Assembly: GCF_019649055.1 (NCBI RefSeq)
Contig: NW_026570224.1
Span: 1,054,001-1,118,000 of the forward strand
Direction: 5' to 3'
Length of the DNA stretch: 64,000 nucleotides
From: Paramacrobiotus metropolitanus
Taxonomy: Eukaryota > Tardigrada > Eutardigrada > Parachela > Macrobiotidae
This document shows positions 49,101-60,298 of the stretch, in pieces (position 1 is the first letter of the stretch; each line of letters begins with the position of its first letter). The notes under the pieces are model-generated. The model made no database searches. It saw only the letters and a list, made by a program, of their open reading frames with translations, and was not told the origin of the DNA. The position numbers were made by a program, and so were the translations under genes.

Positions 49101-52100
49101 GTACAAAATCATAAACTGCTGTTTTGTCATTTGCATGTATATATATGTAAATTTACTTCAGTGAGCTAATTACTATCTTATGCATAAATTATGTGAGCTT
49201 GTAAATATATGTTTAGGTGTTCGATTCACGATTTACGGACACGCCGCGCACTATGTTCCAAGCGCTATTAAACCACATAAAATATTCAACAAATCGCGGG
49301 AATATCCGATCTGCTATAACCATCTTCAAACAACGCAACAACCCCGAGCAGGACTATCGCATCTGGAATGCGCAGCTGATACGCTACGCCGGTTACCGGC
49401 AGGAAGACGGCAGTATTATTGGTGATCCGGCATCGGTGGAGTTTACTGAGGTCTGAAACAACAGCATTATATCAGCAATTTGTCGGTCGATGGAAAAGTT
49501 ATTTGTTCTTTTCTGCTAACAGTAGGTAAATATTGGTATTAGGTGTGCCAAAAGCTGGGCTGGAAAGGGCCAGGTGGACGGTTCGATGTGTTGCCCATCA
49601 TGGTGTCCGCCAACGGACAGGATCCGGAACTGTTTGATCTGCCCCGGGAAGTGGTTCTCGAAGTCCAGATCAAACACGCAGAGTAAGTACACTAAAATAA
49701 AAATAGAAAAGCGATTACAGTGTTCGCTGTTTTTCGTGTAAATACGAAAACTTATGTGTGTGATATTCCATGTGGTGACTATTGTTTAGTGTGCGAGAAT
49801 ACTTAATAAATTTCTTTGTTCGACGGTAGTTCACAAAACTTACACCTTTTCTTGATTGTTTGTGTGGGAGAAACTGATAAAAAGTATTGCATAAACAGGT
49901 ACACAAAACTTGAAAATTTGGGACTGAAGTGGTATGCTGTTCCTGCTGTGTCGAATATGACCTTTGATGTCGGAGGCGTGTTTTTTCCGGCAGTTGCCTT
50001 TAGCGGTATGCCCTTTCTGTATATATGCCAAATATTTAAGCTTAAAATTATATAAATGGACATTTATGGAAAAATATTGACTGCCCTTTTGGTTTAATTA
50101 GGTTGGTATATGAATACAGAAATTGCAAGAGATTTCTGTGATACCGGTAGATACAACCTTCTAGAGGCAAGTTCCTATTTAGGATAGACCGTTTACGGTC
50201 TTTATTTTTTCTGGTCAACCCTACCAGATAAACATGCATTTTAGGATGTCGCCAGCGTTTTTGGATTTGATTCTACTAGAGTATCTTCACTATGGAAAGA
50301 TCAAACGTTTCTGGAACTTAACAAGGCAATATTGCACAGTTTTCAGGTGAATAACGCTAGTTTTACTCAGAACGATTTATATGACTTGCATTTATATTAT
50401 TAGATTTATATTTTAGAACGATTAATATTTCTATTCAATGATTTATAAGTCTGTTCGTATCTACTACTTTTCCAAGCTCACGTCGGTAACAAATCTATTA
50501 AAACAGGAAACGTTTTACCGTTTTGTGGCGCTTTGCAAAAATATATAAATTAACTATAGGCTCAGACAACCTTGAGGTCCTGACAAAAACAGCTTGATTG
50601 TATATTATGTAAACATGCATAATTTCCATTTAATTTGGCATGCAACGGAATATACTTATGCTGACGGTTTTCTTAGACGGCTAATGTAACTGTCGTGGAT
50701 CATCATTCGGCGTCAGAATCTTTCATGAAACACGTGGAAAATGAGCAGGTACAATTTGTAAAGCGGCCATAACATTAATTTTCATGTCGATTTTTAAAAG
50801 TTCTTTTATTTGGAAGTAGCGTAAAACCTTTAAACGAACTATTTCCCATCAGATAATCTTTCTGGTGCTTAAATTATGCAGAAACTTCGTGGAGGATGCC
50901 CGGCTGATTGGGTGCGTGGAAAATGGCAATTTTCGACTGCCATTTTCGCATTTATAAGTGACGTATACGTCAAGCATTGTATCGTAGGTTTGGATTGTTC
51001 CTCCATTAGGCGGAAGTCTGTTGCCTGTTTTTCATCAGGAGATGCTGAACTATAAGCTTTCTCCTTGCTATGATTATCAAGTTAGTACTTAACAGGCAGC
51101 GATATATGCGTACGCATTTTGAATAATATTAATTATTTACTACTAATGTGTCAAAATTTGAGTCTTGTAAAATTCAAACTATAATTATTATGGTGCGCAT
51201 GAACAAGAAACACCATTTTTTATAGATGGCTCGGGCCAGTCATTTACTTCCTCGTTAAACAATTTACAGAGAACGTTTCAAAAACTCCATACAATATGTA
51301 TTTGCGTAATTTCTATACCGACACACCTTAATGCGGCTAATAAAAGGAATTTCGTAGGAAGAAGCCTGGCGGGTACACATTTGGAAAAAGGATAAAAATA
51401 AGTCGAGCAACCGAAACTCTATGAAGCGTAAATTTGGATTTAGGGAAATTGCAAGGTTAGCGGTCAACCAAATGAAATACGTTACCTTCTGTAGGGCGTA
51501 TGCGCACAACTGCACATCGCGAAGTGCAGTCTACCGTCGCAGCTTACGGGAAGTTTCGTGATGCAGCATAAGATTATGTTTATTAATTAATGAGAATGGT
51601 ACGCCACAAAAAATTGATTAAGTGGTCCGTGGTTGTAAATTATTTCCAGCCATTTAAGTGTTTTGACATAAATTTTCACATTTACCACCCAACGACTAGA
51701 AAATGAAAGATATACAGAAAAACGTGATCGATTTGACCTTTTTAGAGCCGTCAAGTTTTCGGCTAAGCTAATGTCTAAAGCACTGGCAAGAAGAATTAGA
51801 GCGACTATAATTTACGCTACGGAAACGGGAAAATCGGAAAAATACGCCAGAACACTCTTTGATGTGTTCAAGTACGGATTCGACGTGAACGTTATTTCAG
51901 CAGAGAACTACGATTTAACACATCTAGAACACGAAGCGCTGATTCTCGTTGTTACAAGCACCTTTGGTAATGGCGATCCGCCCGATAACGGCAAGGATTT
52001 CGCTAGTTATCTGCATCAGCTTTCATGTCCGGATGACACCACCAGGTCGGCAATTTTATGTTCCGCAACTGTTTCGAGACTGACTTTCCAAAAATTATTA

Positions 52101-55076
52101 CTGTTTACAATCTTACCCTCTTTTTATTGATTCGGTGTTTTTAGCAAAGCCGTGCCAACATATTCGCGAGTAACGCACCCGTTGTCCACGCAGCGCCCAT
52201 CAATACAAGCGGCCGAAGCTCCACAAATCGGTATGATGGATCTCGGCGGTCCTTTAGGAAACGTGAGGTAACGATATGTATATTATCAACTGATTAGTTG
52301 AAAAATATTATATTTTATCATTGTGGCTTGCTTTGTTAATTGTTTGCAGCGAAAATACAAAATACAAAATAGTTCTTGAGCGACAACTGATTGTTATTTA
52401 CTGAATGCTTGTTGTGCACGCAATACTGTATAAAGTGCCGCAAGTGTACATTTTTCCACAAGTACAATTATTTTAATTCTAGGTACAATTATTTTAATTG
52501 TGGGTATGTTTAGATACGCGGTGTTTGGATTGGGTTCCAGTTCGTACCCGCACTTTTGCGCATTCGCCCATTACGTCGATCAAGCACTGAATAAGCTGGG
52601 CGCTGAGTGTATACTACCTATCCACACAGGTGATGAACTGTGTGGCCAGGATCAGTCCTTCAAGAAATGGGCACCGGAAGTCTTCCGGATGGCATGTGAT
52701 GTGTTCTGCCTGGGTGATGACGTCAACATGGCCGACGCTAAAGCAGCATTCTTCCAAGGCGACAGTTCGTGGACGCGTGGGCGTTATCGCATTCGGACGG
52801 TGACCGGGGGTGTGGCCGAAGATATGCAAACCGGTAACTAATTTGCTTAGCTGTTTTAAGCATATGCAGAATCTTGGGAACGTAGAGTCGCAACGAGAGT
52901 TTTTAACTACAGCTTTGGCTGCCACCCATAATAAGACCATTCTGACATGCACACTGAGTGAGCGGAAAAATCTCCAAAGTGCCCAGTCCAATCGTCAGAC
53001 TGTGCTAATTCACTTGGATAGTGCCGAAGATCTTTCATATGTGCCCGGGGACCATGTGGCGCTGTTCGCGCAAAACGATCCGGCCTTGGTGAGCGCACTG
53101 TTGGAGCGCCTGAGCATTAAGGTTTCTCCTTCACCGGTCCAGATGGAGGTCTTGGTGGAGAAGCCGGCAGTAGGTGCGTGCCAGTTTTCAATGGTCATGT
53201 CCAACTCATGTGCACAGCATTCGTCTTTACAATAAACTAGGGTAGTACTCTGTAGTATAAGGGCTTTTGTGGTTGGATGTAGGTGGATCTAACAAGACAT
53301 GGTGCCCAATGGAGAGACTACCGTCGGTTCCTCTTAATGTCATCTTTTCATCCCTGCTGGACATCACGACACCCCCATCTCAAATGCTGCTAGAAAATCT
53401 GGCATCATTAGCAGCTGATCCTGACGAACAGGAGCGATTAATCGTTCTCTCGAAGGTATCTATTATGCTGTTGAGCCTTTGTAACTGTAAAGTGTAAACG
53501 CAAGGTACTGAGTCACGAAACTGGCAAAAGTTATTAATTTTTTTTAAAATGCTAATCTGAGTAAAATTTCGTTACTCTAAACTAATTTAGCCGGAATGCT
53601 TTGTATGTACTTTTGTATATAATATTTTTATATGTGGCCCGGAAACGCTGTGTTTTCATTGCTTCATGAACGATTTTTTGCTGCAGAATACAGAAGCGTA
53701 CGAAACTTGGAAACGCTTTAACTGGCCAACACTAATCGAAGTCTTAGAAGAATTCCCTTCGATAGAAATGGACCCCACCTTATTGCTGGTTGAGCTTCCT
53801 TTATTGCAGCCAAGGTTTTATTCCATTAGTTCGTCCCCTTTGGTCAGTGTCCGGCAGGTGCACGCTACGGTCGGAATAGTGACGTAAGACATGCATGGCG
53901 GGATCCTTTCTTTTTATACTTTATTGTTAACAATTCTGCTTTGAAAATAAACCAGTTATCAAACCAAGAACGGCAATGGACCTTTGCATCGCGGCGTATG
54001 CTCGTCCTATCTTAGTAAACATCCCATCGGCGAAAAAGTGTACTGTTACCTCAGAAGGTAAATACATCCACGTAAATGTATGTAGTTATTTCCGGTCTGT
54101 ACTAGATCCGCAACAAGGTTGATAATTATTGATATTAGCTTTCACCAGGAATTAATGCTGTATAATAATTTATTTATCACCATAATTCGTTAGTGCCCCG
54201 GGATTCCGTCTGCCGGAAAAAATATCCATTCCAATTTATCTCATCGGAGCCGGAACTGGCATTGCGCCCTTCCGCAGTTTCTGGCAGCATCTGCTCCACA
54301 CATATCTAGCCAATCCGACTGGTCGCAAACCAGAGATAACCATTGTTTTTGGTTGTCGAAACCAAAAGATGGATCACATTTATAAGCAAGAAATTGAAGA
54401 CCTGCAAAAGTATGGTTTACTACGAAAACTGCACCTGGCACTTTCCCGTGAACCCGGCGTACCAAAGGTAAGTAAACTGTCCTCACTAAAATGTTGCCTG
54501 CAAAAGTTGGCGTAGAACTAAGTATATTTTTGAAAGCTATAATCCAGTTGCATGCTTGAACCTTCGAAGTGTTCTCCAGCAGAAAGGCGATGATATCCAC
54601 AGAATAACCAGAAAGGTCATGTGCATTGGTCCATTTGCTATCTTGTTTAGACATACGTGCAAGATGTCATACCCTTGATTGGAGAAACATTGCATACGGA
54701 TATTTTTACTCGCGGCGCGCATATTTATGTAAGCAAACGACCTGTGCTGCTAACGCAATTTTGTTTTGATTATTTTACTGCTTAGAGTTCGGGAAGACAC
54801 ATTACTAAGATCGTTTTCGTAGGTTTGTGGGGATGTCGGAATGGCAGCAGGTGTTCACGATGCCATTAAGAATGTCATTGTCGCACGAGGTCAAACTGAG
54901 ATGGAGGCCGAAAACGTTCTGGACTCTTTGAGAGTAAACACACACACGTCACACATCGTTATTTTCATGTATGCCCCTGCGGTTTCAACATCTGAACGCA
55001 ATTGATATTTCAGAGCGGAGATCGGTATCATGAAGACATTTTTGGCAACTACAATATGGCTTCCGGCCTCCAGTGA
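46107..55076 (+). CDS. NOS: Nitric oxide synthase, neuronal-type, with N-terminal PDZ domain
   Basis: Twenty-four exons give about 1437 residues: 46107-46767, 47607-47921, 48184(or 48229)-48406, 48771-48933, 49217-49450, 49543-49682, 49899-50005, 50102-50166, 50245-50346, 50677-50748, 50882-50911, 50988-51080, 51358-51455, 51746-52045, 52145-52267, 52514-52799, 52870-53173, 53283-53455, 53687-53883, 53956-54057, 54194-54467, 54651-54728, 54823-54933, 55014-55076. Domains: PDZ (about 14-97) with an nNOS-like beta-finger ([17 protein letters not shown]); zinc motif CNHHRC; haem ligand Cys in [10 protein letters not shown] (about 444); arginine-binding Glu in [11 protein letters not shown] (about 621); pterin region WVWIVPP; calmodulin site around [23 protein letters not shown] domain (YATETGKSE) with an autoinhibitory-size insert; FAD (RFYSISSSP) and NADPH (CGDVGMAAG) sites. 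It makes NO and citrulline from arginine, calcium/calmodulin dependent by inference. One residue is missing just after the catalytic Glu relative to mammalian nNOS. Confidence 0.95.
49027..49058 (+). repeat. Intronic copy of a piece of NOS exon 3
   Basis: These 32 bases in the intron after exon four equal exon bases 48297-48328 with a single C/T difference. The exon copy codes [11 protein letters not shown] just after the zinc cysteines. The intron copy has no proper splice sites around it and ends in a stop soon after. It looks like a short direct duplication about 730 bp downstream. Confidence 0.75.
50167..50244 (+). other. GC-AG intron in NOS
   Basis: The exon ends ...CTAGAG and the intron starts GCAAGT, the standard GC-AG donor, ending ATTTTAG. 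Reading frame and family alignment (YNLLE then DVASVFG) require this junction. Length is 78 bp. Confidence 0.8.
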
Positions 55077-57776
55077 GCCAAATGGATCGTTGTATTCTTC
55101 TAGGGGACAACTGTTTCAGCGGCATTCATGTTTATCTTTGCGTTGCGTCATCACCGGGCTTGTTAATTTGGAGCGGGCAACAGTATGTCGCTTTCCAGCC
55201 GGAAAAAATGTGAATGTGAAATTAAGGAGCACGACGTTTTTTGATTAGCAGAACTTCGACATACTGCAGTTTTTACTGTTTTATTGGCTAGTCTTGGGAT
55301 AATTTGGCTGAATACATTATCCTTCTGGTAATTAATTTGCTGCATGTATTTGCCGGCAGAGCTTTCTATAAATTAGAGAAAGAACATATGTATGTAGAAG
55401 TGCTAATTTATAAAGCTTGATAACGAAGCACAAGGTGTGTTTGAGTACTGCTGCAATATAATGCACCCTAAACATGACGCGGAGGTTGCAGAGCACGGAT
55501 TATTGGCGGCACCCGGCCAGTTGCCACTTACATTGTTAAATTCGCTCAACTGGCGTCGTGATTACCAAAATTGATAGTTGTGGAGTACAAAGAAGTAGAA
55601 ATTTTGCGTCCTGTTTTAACCAAAAGGTATCGAATGCAGAACAAGTAAACCCGGCTGAAAATTTGAGAAATCTTGACGGGTATATGCCGTATATCGGCAA
55701 AACTGACATTGATTCTGCTAATTTCTGTACCATCATTGTCCATCCAAATTTGCAAACTGCTGCACTACTGCACATGTTGTAAACTGATACTAAAGAAAGC
55801 TGTTTGTATTTGCTTGAAGAAAAAACCAGTACGCGCACAGATGCAATAATTATAAGATAGACCTATCTTTCGTTAATGCATCAATAAGTAACAATTTACT
55901 GTGCTACCATGGAAGCGCGTTGTAAGCGCTTACCACGCGTCTGTCTCTCACGCGCGTCAGAGGCGGAAAAACGCCTGTCAACACATAGGAATCGTAGGAA
56001 ACAGGAAAACAGCTGAACCGCCGCGGGTTTGGCGCATTTTTAATACGCAGATTTTGTACCATAGGCATAGGGTAATACCTGTATGAGCCTCATTGTGCGA
56101 ATTATGCTCTCCAATACAGCTCCCTCGACCACCGGAAGAAACAGCCTGAACATATATATTGCCGTCTATAAAAGGACAGCATTCACAGCAAACCGAGCAC
56201 CGAGCAAACCTTAAGAGTACTTTACTTAACTAACCGGTAAGTTAACTTAACATGTTCGCGTGATAATTAACTTACCCATTTATGGTGGTAAGTACGTTAC
56301 AACTTGCAAGACACAACGCAAATAAGGTTCGTTTTCAGATTAGTAGTCACAAATTTGTTTAATCCGAAAACTGGGCAATGGTGGCGGAGCGAAAACTGTT
56401 GAACGGAATTGGTTCAAGCGGATATCTGCGCATTAAGAAGTAACATCCTCCCCAAGCGGTCCACTTAACCACAAGCCGACAACAAAATGCGGATTTGCAT
56501 ACAGTAGTGCTTATGTACCATTAGTACTCTAGGTACTACTAGGTACTAGTATAGGTCTCAGCAGCCCTAAGGGCAAGCAAGCGAGCGACATATAGACATT
56601 TTTTGCAAAAACAAAGATAGCATCAAGGATGGCTCCCATATTGCAGCTGTATGTAGGCGTAGGAGTGCAAGCCCTTAGCATTTTTTGCTTAATTCGGCAA
56701 ATAAACAAAAGAAATGGCGCACGAAGCAACGTGCAAAATGATTAGTATGTTAATTTTTAAACCCAGTAACACTGTATGATGATTCCTACCGACATTTTAG
56801 TGTATGTTTTTAGTGTTAATGCAAGTAATGACTTGTCTCAAAATTATTTTCTTAAAAAGTAATATTTCCCGTGGTACATAATATTATGACAACATTTAAT
56901 ACGACTGTAAGCCTCAGTTACGTTGTGCAAAATTATAATATTGCACCGATATGTCGGAGATACGAGTATACCGACAGCCTTAAATTCTTTGTTTTATTCG
57001 AAAACTAACTGCTATCGATAAACATGATTATTTAATGTTTTCTCGATAAAAACAAATCAGCAGAACATATTACGGATGATTAAGAATCAAGATGCCACCT
57101 CCAATGTGGGGAAGTGCTGAAAGTGGGGCAAAGATTTGTAAAATTATTGTACATAATGTAGAATGTGGAATAACGCAAATATCATCATTATCATTTCATC
57201 AAACAATCTTAATTACTACCAAGACGTCAAGGTTGCGATGCCGGCTAACGTAAGATATACCTTAACGATATATGCATCTGGGAAGCACTGTATCTGTACT
57301 GTCGAGTCAACTTGGCATTTTTTTCATTCGGCGAGTTGCATCCGATTTAAATAGGATATAACTCACTGTACAAAACGGTGCTGCCAAGTGAGTCGACAAG
57401 AAAATGCCTGAAGATCTTTCTCAAATTCCTCGAAAGAAGGGTTTGCATCCTTCTGGTGTTCGATATTTTCTAGAGATGGGAATACTATATCAGTGATAAC
57501 GACTTCTAAATCAGAAGTTTCGATTGCCCCTTCCATTAAACATTATTCTTAACACTGACCTTTTGCACATGGTTAGCTTTTAAGTTCATAACAATTTAAC
57601 AACAGTATAAAACAATGATGATTTAAAGTCGGAATATGCAAATAATATTACGTTCACATAATATTGGACATAATAATTATTAATTCAGAACGGGTGCCTA
57701 AAATAAACACTCTGCGAAATGGGGTGCCTATAATAACCAAGGATTTTAGGAGTTGCCCATAACGGTTTCCTCAAAA
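55077..57776. other. Intergenic spacer downstream of NOS
   Basis: Holds the NOS 3' end. Short frames (for instance 55558-55782) have no family likeness. A promoter-like element sits at 56167. Confidence 0.45.
56140..56240 (+). promoter_or_regulatory. TATA-type promoter candidate with leader and splice donor
   Basis: TATAAAAGG at 56167 is followed about 30 bp downstream by a CA-initiator-like TTCACAGCAAACC, and at 56237 by GTAAGT, a strong donor. This could start a non-coding first exon of EED (60.3 kb) or of a separate transcript. It is motif evidence only. Confidence 0.3.
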
Positions 57777-58375
57777 ATATTCGGAAATATTCAGAAATAA
57801 ATTGAGAAATATTCAGAAATATTTAAAAATATCTAGAAATATAATCAGAAATACTTACAAATATTTAGAACTATATTCAGAAATATGTAGAAGAAATTAG
57901 CAATGTTTAAAAACATGTGGAAATTGTTGGAAGTATTTTTCAAAAAGTTTAAAATTATTTCTAGAAACATTTAGAATTATAAATAGAAAAATTTGGCATC
58001 TTTAGAAATATATTTAGAAACAATTAGAAACATTCAAAAGAATTCAGCGTCTTCCAGAAATATTTAGAAATAGGTAAAAAGTTATTTTAAAATATTTAGA
58101 AGCATTTTAAAAATATTTAAGAATATTTAGGAGAATTTAGCAATATTCAAAAGTATGTAGAAAAGTTTTTAGAAATATTTATAGAATATCTTTAGAAATA
58201 TTTTTAGTAACACTTAGAAATACATATGAAAATATCAGAAATCTTTGAGAATATTTTTAGAAATTTTTAGAGCAATTTAAATGAATTTAGCAATATTTGG
58301 AATTATTTTTACTAACATTTGTTAATTATATTTGGAAATATTCTTAGAAATGTTTAAAAATACTAATTTAATTCA
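57777..58375. repeat. AT-rich degenerate tandem array, core AGAAATATT
   Basis: About 600 bp built of irregular repeats of a TTCAGAAATATTTAGAAATA-like core, with units roughly 10-25 bp and heavily diverged, on an A/T background. A further block of the same kind lies at 58880-59160. It looks like a decayed satellite or simple-repeat expansion. Confidence 0.7.
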
Positions 58376-58879
58376 AACGCTCGTTCAGAACTTTATCCTT
58401 GGACTTCGAAATCTTTATTAAAAAGTTTATTCAAAACTTATGTCTGGAACATCAAAATGATGTTGCACAATATCTACACATAGCACTATGTGGCTTTGGA
58501 TGCAAAATATGAATGAAAATATGAGTTTATGAAGTGCACTGTAGTCATTGTTCAGCCTTTTAGGAGAAGGTACAGTTAACACTTCTTTTTCAGTCCAGAG
58601 GGTTAGCGCTGCCCCTTTCATGATTTGTTAAGAGTACTTAAACTGGCCCCGTACAAGTTGTTCAGTTAAACGTCACAACGTATGATGCGGTGCATTGTCC
58701 ATATATATATAAACCAAAGCATAGCGTAGAATTTGTTGTAAAATTGTGTTTTGGCCACGACAATTGACCACAGCAAATGATACATTTTTTCGTTTAGTCT
58801 AACATTCATCTGTCTTTCAAAAGATCAAAATTTTTGAATTAACATCCGGTGACGGGACCCTGGTTAGAAACACTGAATT

Positions 58880-59160
58880 TGTTTTAAGATTAACAAATTA
58901 TTTAAATTTATTTAACTTTTTTAGATATGTAGTATTTTTAAAAATATTTGAAAATATTTTTTAGTATTTAAAAACATTTCCAGAAATATTTAGAAATATA
59001 TAAGGAACTACTGGAAATCTTTTGCAGAAAAGGTTGAAATATTTAGATAAATTTAGCAGTTTTTAAAAATATTGAACCATTTTAGAAACATCTTAGTAAT
59101 ATTTAGAAATTTATTTTAAAGAAATTCTAAAAATACTTTGAGTAATATTTTAAGATAATT
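58880..59160. repeat. Second block of the AT-rich AGAAATATT array
   Basis: Same core (AAATATTTAGAAAT variants) as 57777-58375, separated from it by about 500 bp of unrelated sequence. No gene. Confidence 0.6.
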
Positions 59161-59250
59161 GCATGCATAAGCTACATACAACTTCTGCAAAAGCAGCATA
59201 ATAAAATCCTAGATTATCCTTTTCGTACATCAAAAGTCATTTACAAACCA

Positions 59251-59620
59251 ACCCGGATACTTCGGTTGGACTCGCCACATTAAACTGTACCAGAAAAGTG
59301 CAAAATCCCGGTGGCGACCTCGGGGAACCCGAGACCTCGAACCCGGGGACTGGGTTAGACTTGCCACATTAAACTGTACCAGAAAAGTGCAAAATCCCGG
59401 TGGCGACCTCGTGGAACCCGAGACCTCGACCCCGGGTACTTCGGTTAGACTCGCCACATTAAACTGTACCAGAAAAGTGCAAAATCCCGGTGGCGACCTC
59501 GGGGACCCAGCGACCTCGACCCCGGGTACTTCGGTTAGACTCGCCACATTAAACTGTACCAGAAAAGTGCAAAATCCCGGTGGCGACCTCGGGGACCCAG
59601 CGACCTCGAACCCGGGTTCT
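59251..59620. repeat. Minisatellite, four copies of an approximately 90-bp GC-rich unit
   Basis: The marker CCACATTAAACTGTACC recurs at 59275, 59364, 59454 and 59544, a period of 89-90 bp. Copies are above 90 percent alike by eye, and also share GTGCAAAATCCCGGTGGCGA. A fifth truncated piece with ACCCGGGTTC follows to about 59720. The 90-bp period keeps frames open on both strands as a 30-residue repeat, which explains the local open frames; I do not call them genes. Confidence 0.85.
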
Positions 59621-60298
59621 TGGGTTCTTCGATGCCATTCGACTCAGCGTGTCGAGTTGTGCAGGTTAGCAGCAAAAAGTCAGCGGCGAACCCAGGAACC
59701 CGGGTTCGAGGTCTCCGTGTCACAGAAAACTCAAATCTCATCTATAATAACGCAAGCTCGCTTCGCTCGCTTGCTTGACTAGTACGTACTAATAATAAAT
59801 TTTTATTTTTTATAACTGTTCAGCAAATCAAGTTCAGCTTTCTTTTGTTGGCTTTATTGTTCATCGTTGACGGTTCTTGACAAGTGAAACTTTGTACGAC
59901 ATTAGTTAAATTTATTTGTTGCGGTGTTCCCTGTTTGCGGAATCATGGAAAGCGCTTGGACTTTAGTCTTCGTTTGTTGAGCACCTCTATCGGAACCGTT
60001 GGTACTTAAATTAATTCCGCAATCCAAGCAAGCTCTGGCGGATCTGCCGAATTCAGTAAGTCTGTCATTTTCCTAATTTATGTGGTTCGAATAAGGACAT
60101 TGCGGGCCGATAAAATTTAATGCGTAAAACCAGTGAAACATAGCTGCACTTTATAGAGAACTACCTACGTATGCGCAGCACGCTTTTATACTTAGAAGAC
60201 TGCTTACGGTGCTTACCAAAGTTAATTTAGCACTATGTTATTGGTATTAAAGGTGAGAGCGTGGAAGGAGAACTATTTCACTACTACAGGAATCCGCG
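59621..60298. other. Spacer between minisatellite and EED
   Basis: Includes minisatellite-related debris to about 59720 and then the probable EED leader. Nothing coding is supported. Confidence 0.4.

Noticed and set aside
52834-52869. Donor GTAACT after DMQT in NOS
   Set aside because: It would make a 36-bp intron and a wrong phase. Using GTGACC at 52800 gives a 70-bp intron and the right frame.
59251-59610. CRISPR-like array
   Set aside because: Units are contiguous 90-bp tandem repeats without spacers, in animal DNA.
59230-59782. Open frames on both strands over the minisatellite
   Set aside because: A 90-bp period automatically keeps frames open; there is no start context, domain or splice support.
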